Shown here: one piece after another, positions 53,501-64,000 of the stretch
Position numbering within the stretch: position 1 is the first letter of the stretch
Layout: each line of letters opens with the position of its first letter
From: Ciona savignyi
Lineage: Eukaryota > Chordata > Ascidiacea > Phlebobranchia > Cionidae
DNA: 64,000 nt
Direction of reading: 5' to 3'
NCBI GenBank assembly: GCA_000149265.1
Contig: CH002901.1
Span: 1,102,262 to 1,166,261 of the forward strand
Program-made: the position numbers and the translations under genes
The notes under the pieces: generated by a model
The model's database searches: none
What the model was told of the DNA's origin: nothing
What the model saw: only the letters and a program-made list of their open reading frames with translations

Positions 53501-54691
53501 AACAGCTGCTCGTTGTAACTTTGCAGCGAAATTTCACCGTCCACCAGTATAAAGAACTATTCAAAAGAATTGGCTGTGAAGGTTGCTGGGACTTATGGAA
53601 GGACAACGGTTATGCTACAGGATCATTTACTCCCCCCAATGTACCTGTACATTGTGTCTACTCGAGTATGGTAAATACTGCAGAGGTATGTTGTTTATAA
53701 TTAATAACCATAGACAGAATTTGTACTTAGCATTATACCAACTAAAAGCACATTGCTTACATTTGTAGATTAGTATTTATCTAAAAGGATTGATAATTAC
53801 TGATTAGCATGAGTAATTTTAGTCATATGCCTACCTATTAATATGTTGGGTTTTACATGCATTTATAAATTCTCTAGAAATCAAAATATCTGTATTAGTA
53901 TTTAGTTTTGATTATCTAGGATTGTTTTAAGTATTAAAAAAATATTCTAAATTAAGCTATATACCAGTTCAGTGCAACACAGAGTTTGTTTATATTATGT
54001 TTAATGTTTACGTTTTTAAATTCCGGTACACACATTATAAGCGTAAACTTTAATTAAAGTCATTTAATATTATGATGAAAAGTATTTGGATTTTCTATAC
54101 TTTAAAATATGGAAATAAATGTAAACACTTTTGTAAGACCACTAAACTTGATGACATTTATAAATAATTCGTAGGTTAGTACCTTAAAATCTCGTTGCTA
54201 TACCACCTGTTGGGACTAAGGTAAAGTAGCAGAGTAATGGCTACAATATACTGCAGTTCCTCTAAATACACAGTGTGGGTTAGGGTCAGAGTTACGGTAA
54301 GGGTTTCAAGTGTGCCCACACTGTTTATGCACTGCCCACACTGGGTATTTAGAGTCACCCATATACTGTACTGTAAAAGTGGTATAGTAGCGAGGTGGCA
54401 TAGTAACAAGATTTGACTGCAGTTTAAAAAACAAGTAAACATTTTGTTTGACACTTAAAATTCCACCAGACACTGATATATGATGAAGATCTTTTCCCCG
54501 ATGATTCTCCTTCTATAGTAGATGGTAGTGGAGATGGGACTGTCAATGTGTTCAGTAGTTCAGCCTGCTTGAAGTGGAAAACTATGCAAAAACAACCGGT
54601 GTATAATGTGTCATTGCCAGGCAATAAACACGTTCAGATTTTGGCAAATTCAACATTACACCATTACTTGAATAGTGTTGTGCTGAGGTAA
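50563..54691 (+). CDS. PLA2G15: Group XV (lysosomal) phospholipase A2
   Basis: Member of the LCAT/LPLA2 alpha/beta-hydrolase family, which hydrolyses and transacylates phospholipids at acid pH in lysosomes. Seven exons: 50563-50734, 51029-51182, 51530-51648, 52280-52384, 52633-52860, 53387-53685 and 54470-54691, phases continuous, 432 residues (human about 412). A hydrophobic N-terminus (LLKFYTITIFIAVFCKG) is a signal peptide. Family segments: IPGVLGSQLEGKLNKPDVV, VDCWVDNIK, GAPFDWRLSP, VIGHSMGNMFMYYHLKR and QAWKDKYIDSFVS. Predicted triad: S215 in GHSMGN, D381 in SGDGTVN, H413 in NKHVQILAN. NNT and NVS sequons support a secreted or lysosomal glycoprotein. It is closer to PLA2G15 than to plasma LCAT by its QAWKDKYI motif. 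Confidence 0.93.
54187..54414. mobile_element. MITE-like palindromic element in last PLA2G15 intron
   Basis: The left end AAATCTCGTTGCTATACCAC and right end (reverse complement AAATCTTGTTACTATGCCAC) are inverted repeats, with inner matching TCTAAATACxCAGTGTGGG arms. It is non-coding and sits 55 bp before the last exon. No target duplication was identified. Confidence 0.65.
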
Positions 54692-55143
54692 CACACAAGA
54701 CTCAGTTTATTTTTTTTTCAGATTTTATCAGGTTTTGATTTTCTTCCCATTCCTTACATTTTATATTGTAATGTTTGACGAGTTTTATTTTCATTGCTAC
54801 AGTTATGTGGTGTGCCTGGTAATATTGCTGCGAAAGTGTTCAAGTTTATTTTCATAAAACATTTCGTCATCTCACTGTTCTATTCTTTTCTTCACCAACT
54901 CAAATTATTTGATATTCGTACACAACACCAACCGTTTTTTCTCAGTTTTTTTCTAAAAGAAACCTTGTATGTAAACTAATTATTCCTCACCTGATAGACT
55001 TCTATTATTGCGCTTATCATTTCTTAACTGCTGTATGTATTTTATTAAACGTGTTTAAAAATATGTAAATGCAATTTACAAAAAATACAAACAAGAGACG
55101 GATGGGTTGGTTTTTAAGCGAGTGTGGATACAATTGCATAATG
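54692..55143. other. Convergent 3' ends of PLA2G15 and gene 5
   Basis: 452 bp with no gene; 3' UTR sequence of both neighbours. A short + strand frame at 54794-54979 shows no domain, so I do not call it. Confidence 0.6.
55041..55049. terminator. Overlapping poly(A) signals on both strands
   Basis: TTTATTAAA reads ATTAAA on the + strand (55044-55049, 353 nt after the PLA2G15 stop) and AATAAA on the - strand (55041-55046, 98 nt after the gene 5 stop). A single 9-bp sequence could therefore serve both convergent genes. Confidence 0.45.
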
Positions 55144-58100
55144 TTAGGACGTGTAGCTTCGCAGTTGTTTCACTTTCAGCGGCATCTTTCGCTTCGGTGT
55201 TTTCTTACACGATGACGTCACGGACTTCTGTCGTTGTTTAAGTCGTCGTTTCAGCCGATGTTTCTTTTCGCATTCTTCCAGCCAGCGCTTGATCTGATCT
55301 GCGTGACGTGGGAAGTTACGTCATCACATAACTGTCAAAATTAAGGAAACTGCGGAAGCTTTTGCTATCCAGTCAATCTCGACGCAGTTTGCTGTTTTCA
55401 TTGATGTACCATTGTTATTATTAATCACTGTCTGCCCTTAATACCAGAAGCACCAGGGCAGTGATCAGCTTCTGTGTAAATAAGTTACCTAAAATTACCA
55501 CTGGATTTTAAACGGCTTAGGCAATGTTTGTTTCCGGGATTAAACGGGTGCAATTATGTCTATATCGCCACTAAAGTAGTTGCACCATAGACGGGTGTGG
55601 TAGACAGAAGATTTACAGCCCACAGCACTCGCATATGAAAGTTTTGAAATGCCATAAAACTAACGCGCGATATAAGCCTACAGTTTAATTGTGATTTGCT
55701 GTTATAATCTTTACGATAGATTGCAAGCCTATTATGATACAAGCAGACATTAACTGTCATTGTTAATGATTCAAAGATCGATCTGATGTGGTTGTAATTG
55801 ATTGGTTTTTGAACGTGTTCTAACGACTGTCGTTTTGCAGTTTTTTTCCCGTTTTCCAAATTTTTATCAAAGGTCCTGCATTGTGTTTTTATCGTAGAAA
55901 TGTCCGGCCCGTTGGTCTAACGGTTAAGTGCGTCGCCTTTCAATCGAAAGGTTGCAGGTGCGAAACTGGTCGCTAGCTAGTCGGTTGTGTCCTTGGGCAA
56001 GGCACTTTACGGACATTGCCTGAACCCAGCGGATTAATGGGTTCTACTAAATTGAAGGAACAAGTCTATCATATACAACACACTGCAATAGCTCCGGTAA
56101 CCCGACGATGGGCGCGAGGTGATCTGACGATTGCCCGTGTGTTAACCCCCTTGGTTTTCCCATTCACGGGGATAAAGATGAATATCCTAAACAAAAAATA
56201 AACTAAACTAAACTTGTCTCGGCCAACAATTTCAAACTCAAGGTTGCCGATTGCAGTTAAACTATCATTCACACGTCGGTGCCATAGAGAAACATAATAC
56301 AAAATATGTACATGTTCGGTTATGCAGCATTGTAAACAACAACTTACCAACCCCGCGTCTTTGTGCCATTGTCTCCTTGAAATGAACATCAATGGCCTTA
56401 ACAGCGCTATCTAGAGACAAAACATACGATTCGTGGACATCGTCGGAGGTCGCGCTCCATTTCTCCTCTGGTAACAAAGGAAGGATGCTCATATCAACAG
56501 CAATAGATCGAATGTGGTGTAACGCGGCCCGCAATTCACCAATTTCAACCAGATTGAGGCAGTGTTCAAGATGTTCGTGAATTTCCTTTCCAGGACGCTG
56601 ACTTAACTAAAATAATTAGGATTAAGTCTACGGGAAATGTCTGAAGTATTCTAAAGGACTTAATACTGGATGAACCTGCTTTACTCCGAATTAAAACAGA
56701 ATAGGTGGAATATAAAATTTGGCTATTATTAAGAATTAACCATTTCGTTCGTAATGTGGGGGAAGAAATAATTCGTAATCGTAAAGAAAGTAACTACTTT
56801 ACATATTAACAGGTCTACGTATTAGAAAATGCATAACTTCTTTAAACAAATATGTAAAGTATATTAATATGTTAGATGTGTTTTTTCCCCTAAAACACCT
56901 TATAATTTGTACTGTTCAGCAATCCCACTACATTCCATTTTTCTAAAGCGAACTCTTGGTCAGCTGAAGATTGCAAATTCGTGGTTTCTTGAGTCAAGTG
57001 ATTGTTGTATTTTGGAAGATCTCCCAAATATTTTGCCACGTTATCTGCCTGAATAAAACCGCAAACTTGATACGACTTTTGATGGTCAAACATGGTATCT
57101 GCGTTGTCTGTCGGGACTATGTGGATGGTTGTCGGATCTGTTCGTTACAAACAACTAGTTTATACCAAGCTTGTTTTCCTCCAACCAAAGACTTGATTTT
57201 AAACGTATTACCTCTTATTTCAACGTTCAATTTACTTTTTTTGTCGAATTATATAGCAGTAGTCGCACACGGCCCAATAAATGTTGAAAACAGAACCGTT
57301 ACAAAACGCAGCATAGACCTACCTGGTAAAATTACTGAATTATATGTAGGATAACTTTGCAAGAATTGCATTGAGAGGGTTGCCTCCTTTTCACTGTAAG
57401 TTTTGTTTGCATAATTGCTGATTGGGAAGTAAGCCACCTAGGTAGATAACTTTTACTGAATTACTACTGCTTAGTATTGACTAGCATACCCTTGTATAGA
57501 GTAAAGTATAACATTATTTTTATAAGAGTTGAGCTAATTTAAAAAAATTGACACCATAGGAACGCGTATATACATATAGCATAGTATTTGAAACATGTGC
57601 TTCCAAGTTACAATACTTTACCAACTGATAAACCAGTGTTCCATAATTGCCGTCAAGGAGCGAAAACGCGTATGTGTAACTAAATAAATACAATTAAGCC
57701 TCAACGAACCTTGATATTTCCAATTAGTTGCTGCGCTTGATACATAATCAAGCACCAAAGCTTGCATATCTGTGATTGCTCATATTTACTGAAGAAACAT
57801 GTTTGCTCGTTCACTTGGTACATAGTGTTAAGGATGGTAAAGCATTTTAATGCTGCATTCCAATTTTCTAAACGACGGTTGCAAATGGCATGCCACAAAT
57901 GTGGCAAAGGAGCGCCTGGGTCACACTCGATGCTTCTGCATGGGACATTTTAGTATAAATATACAGAGAGTTATTGAAACGTTTTCTGTGAATCTGGCTC
58001 TGCGCTAGCATAGACTGTCAAACGACATTCTTTTATTTGATCAATCTAATGTAACACAAACTGCAAAATCGGTTTTAACTGTACATTTGCGCCAGCGCAA

Positions 58101-59589
58101 GTGCGTAATGTTCACGGGAGGTATAAATTAAAATACACCAGTGTGCAAAATTCGTAATGTATATATTAAAATCCAGAGCTGAAACATTAAAATTGTAAAA
58201 TGAATTACATATTAGTAGACAGAGAAAGTAAGATACAGCCGAGATAAATGTTCCAGAAAACTATAATGTTTTACTAGTTTACCAAAAATGTAGCTTTATT
58301 ATTGTGTATTATTTATAAGGACGTCTTTTCATAAAGAAACAACTTAACTGTTGGATATGCCTCAGTGCAAGCGTTGCGTTGTCAGCACAAAGATAACAGA
58401 ACGATATTCGTTCGTGGACTGCGTTTTTTACTTTCAAAACTTCTCCGATGTCTGGAAATTTCTTTATTGTAAACCCAGAGTCCTAAATTCGACTCTCGTA
58501 AATTACGATGTTAATATATGTTGTTACGATTATGGCTTGCCAGCATTTCGGATCGTTCGTGCGAAGGTTTGTGAATCGAAACCAGCCCATATTTCGGTTT
58601 TGACGTTTGGTAAAATACTTACGTGTGTTGCTTCAACCCATGGGTTTAAACTTTAAATGGTTAAAGTGTCCAAAAGGTAACACGTAACGAAGTTGAAAAT
58701 GACACACGGTTCATTTTTATCCCCGTGAATGGGAAAACCAAGGGGATTGGCAATCGTCAGGTCACATCGCGCCCACCGTCGGGTTACCGAAACTATTCCA
58801 GCTTGTTATGTATATATAAATCACACGTTCCTTCAATTTAGTAGAACCCATTTATCCGCTGGTTTCAGGCATTGTCCGTCAGGCCAGCATGACCAATGCC
58901 ATATGAGCATCAGACAATATTCTGAGTTTAAGGTCAACAGGCGTATAAGGTCATAGCCCACCTCTAAAAATGTCAGTATGTCTTTGTAGCAAGCAATTGC
59001 AATGCCGTATGAACCAGATTTCATCTTCGCTTGTGCATTTTCCGCATAGTTAGAAATTGTATTGTGAAACCAATCGTAAACGTAGTCTAAAAAAGAAAAG
59101 GGCTATTTAATAGAATATTTATTTTTGTCCCCGTGAAAAAAAAGTGGGTTAAAACACAAGCATTCGTCAGATTACCTCGTGGCTACCGCCAGACTACCGG
59201 ACCTATATTTAAAGTGTGTTGTATAAGATAAAAAGTATTTTCGGGCACTATCTGTATAGTGCCAAAGGTCGCAACCGACCAGTTTTGAATCTGCAACCTT
59301 TCGGCTGAAAAGCAACGCATTAACCCACCGAGCTATTCGACCGTACACTGAATGATGTATCCGAAAGTGATTTGTTTCATCCGTTAAACGCATAATAAAA
59401 ATCCATTGCCAAAAATATTTTATTCGACTTACCAACTGCAAAGGACAAGATCATACTTTCTAGTTTTTTAATTTCACTATATTCCGTTGTTATCGACACT
59501 TCAGCTTCATCAAGTGAAGAATCCATATTCTCAGCCAATTCTTCTGTTGAGACGTCGAACAACTTTCTAGAGACTGAAATCGTTTCCAT
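55144..59589 (-). CDS. Unrecognised helical, TPR-like protein with basic C-terminus
   Basis: Seven exons on the - strand: 59589-59433, 59086-58939, 57935-57710, 57437-57323, 57098-56899, 56606-56348 and 55298-55144; phases join to give 419 residues. The N-terminus is acidic (STEELAENMDSSLDEAE). Two segments look like tetratricopeptide helices: GSYGIAIACYKDILTFLE (exon 2) and LENWNAALKCFTILNTMYQ (exon 3). Exon 6 has HLEHCLNLVEIGELRAALHH and KWSATSDDVHESYVLSLDSA. The last exon is strongly basic (KKHRLKRRLKQRQKS, KKTPKRKMPLKVK) and looks like a nuclear targeting or nucleic-acid-binding tail. The exon 2 donor (GTTGAC at 58938) is weak; it was chosen because it is the only nearby site keeping frame with exon 3. 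I cannot name the family. Confidence 0.7.
55902..56190 (+). mobile_element. SINE copy, full length, in gene 5 intron
   Basis: Best + strand copy: head GTTGGTCTAACGGTTAAGTG, stem CTTTCAATCGAAAGGTT, body TCCTTGGGCAAGGCACTTTA, then CTCCGGTAACCCGACGATGG and tail CACGGGGATAAAGATGAATA. An AAATAAACTAAACTAAACT simple run follows at about 56196-56215. The 61-codon frame in it is not a gene. Confidence 0.85.
58718..58885 (-). mobile_element. SINE copy, truncated, next to gene 5 exon 2
   Basis: Complement of the SINE tail and middle (CCCCGTGAATGGGAAAACCA, CGCCCACCGTCGGGTTACCG). The match stops at about 58885, 54 bp from the proposed end of gene 5 exon 2, so the head is absent. Confidence 0.75.
59124..59345 (-). 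mobile_element. SINE copy in gene 5 intron 1
   Basis: Complement of the SINE with an internal deletion: tail (GTCCCCGTGAAAA), ACCTCGTGGCTACCG, then a head ending TAACCCACCGAGCTATTCGACC. Confidence 0.65.
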
Positions 59590-60343
59590 TTTGATAAAAT
59601 TGATTTACGTGCCCACTGGTAAGTACGCTTTTTCATTTAATTAATTCAGCGGGAAGTTTAAAATTTGCCTGTTAATATGATGTCATAGTCGCGTGATTTC
59701 AGGTAATCGACTTTTTGAAGAGGTTAGTCTTCCGTAAAAATGGTGGTTTTTTTATCTATACATAACGCAATAAAAATACTAAAATTTAACATAAAGTATC
59801 AAAAAGCACAATTTTTTAATATAAAATATATTAATTCATTTTTCATTTTTTTAATTTCTCCATGCATTTTAGATATCATCTGATTTATTACATATTTTAC
59901 CGCGAACTGTACACACAAATGCTGTGGGAAGCAAGAATAGCACCGTTGAGTAATGTCTGTTAAACACATTTTTGTGCGTTTAGCTTTACGGCATTAAATT
60001 TATGTGCTCAATAGTAACAGCCATATAATTAAAATGTAGCGTATGAAGCAATGCAGCGTTTTTTCCTTAAACTCCGCTATAGGCAATGGTGTAAGTGCAA
60101 AACTTTCTGGTTTCATGTACCAGTACCAGAAATGCTCTAGGTAATGTTATCACATTCAACACATAATTAATGAACAAAACATCTCGATTTTAGCATATTC
60201 TTACTGCAAGTTTGTTGAAAATTTGGTAAAAATATATTAAATAAATATAAATAACACGAAATTAAAAATTGGAGCACAATTATTTCCTACCCGGACTCCT
60301 GGGAGAAGTTTCCACTCCTGGTAGACAACTTTGTTAAACCAAA
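59590..60343. promoter_or_regulatory. Divergent promoter region gene 5/SPT16
   Basis: 754 bp between the start codons of gene 5 (-) and SPT16 (+), AT-rich, with no supported gene. I see no convincing TATA or other named element. Shared control is an inference from the head-to-head layout. Confidence 0.45.

Positions 60344-64000
<3,657 letters not shown>

Noticed and set aside
56016..56201. 61-codon frame, with relatives at 47932-48303 (-) and 159-350
   Set aside because: These frames lie in SINE copies and share the same translated sequence because the repeats are homologous, not because a gene is present.
58351..58656. 101-codon + strand frame
   Set aside because: Inside an intron of gene 5, with no recognisable domain, no splice context and no start context. 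Some of it resembles a decayed tRNA-like repeat on the - strand.

Overview
The window is nuclear DNA of an animal, most likely a compact-genome ascidian tunicate of the Ciona type. The base composition is AT-rich and the genes are intron-dense. The proteins recognised are deuterostome-like: NCKAP1, ALKBH5, lysosomal phospholipase A2 and SPT16. Convergent and divergent genes lie only 0.2-0.75 kb apart, and a tRNA-derived SINE is scattered through introns and intergenic DNA. There are no bacterial or organellar features. Two runs of exactly 100 N (15267-15366 and 26342-26441) mark assembly gaps. The species call is an inference from gene content and architecture, not a database match.

Layout. 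(1) 437 to about 20.8 kb, + strand: one very large modular gene of about 73 small exons. Every exon I could define is a multiple of three bases and sits in phase 0. It encodes a Lys/Ser/Glu-rich protein with a 270-residue Lys/Glu helix, nine full and one truncated copies of a roughly 49-residue basic module, several smaller shuffled modules, a triplicated three-exon cassette and a helical C-terminus. I do not recognise the protein. (2) 21.3-40.3 kb, - strand: the complete NCKAP1/HEM (Nap1) subunit of the WAVE complex, with 27 exon positions. One position is a pair of equal-length, phase-compatible duplicated exons that look mutually exclusive. A 2-kb hAT transposon, itself holding a second hAT-like element, sits in one intron. 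(3) 40.8-47.5 kb, + strand: ALKBH5-type RNA m6A demethylase, 9 exons, catalytic residues intact, head-to-head with NCKAP1. (4) 50.56-54.69 kb, + strand: group XV (lysosomal) phospholipase A2, 7 exons, complete catalytic triad. (5) 55.1-59.6 kb, - strand: an unrecognised 7-exon helical, TPR-like protein with a basic C-terminal tail. (6) 60.34 kb to the window end, + strand: the N-terminal part of SPT16 (FACT histone chaperone), head-to-head with gene 5.

The genes do not form one pathway. They are neighbours with shared promoter and terminator spaces: NCKAP1/ALKBH5 and gene 5/SPT16 are divergent, while gene 1/NCKAP1 and PLA2G15/gene 5 are convergent. The most interesting signals are the all-phase-0 modular gene with its tandem exon cassettes, the duplicated NCKAP1 exon pair, and the nested hAT insertion with a perfect 8-bp target duplication. 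Exon models were built by eye from splice sites, phase continuity and remembered family sequences. No alignment or database search was run.
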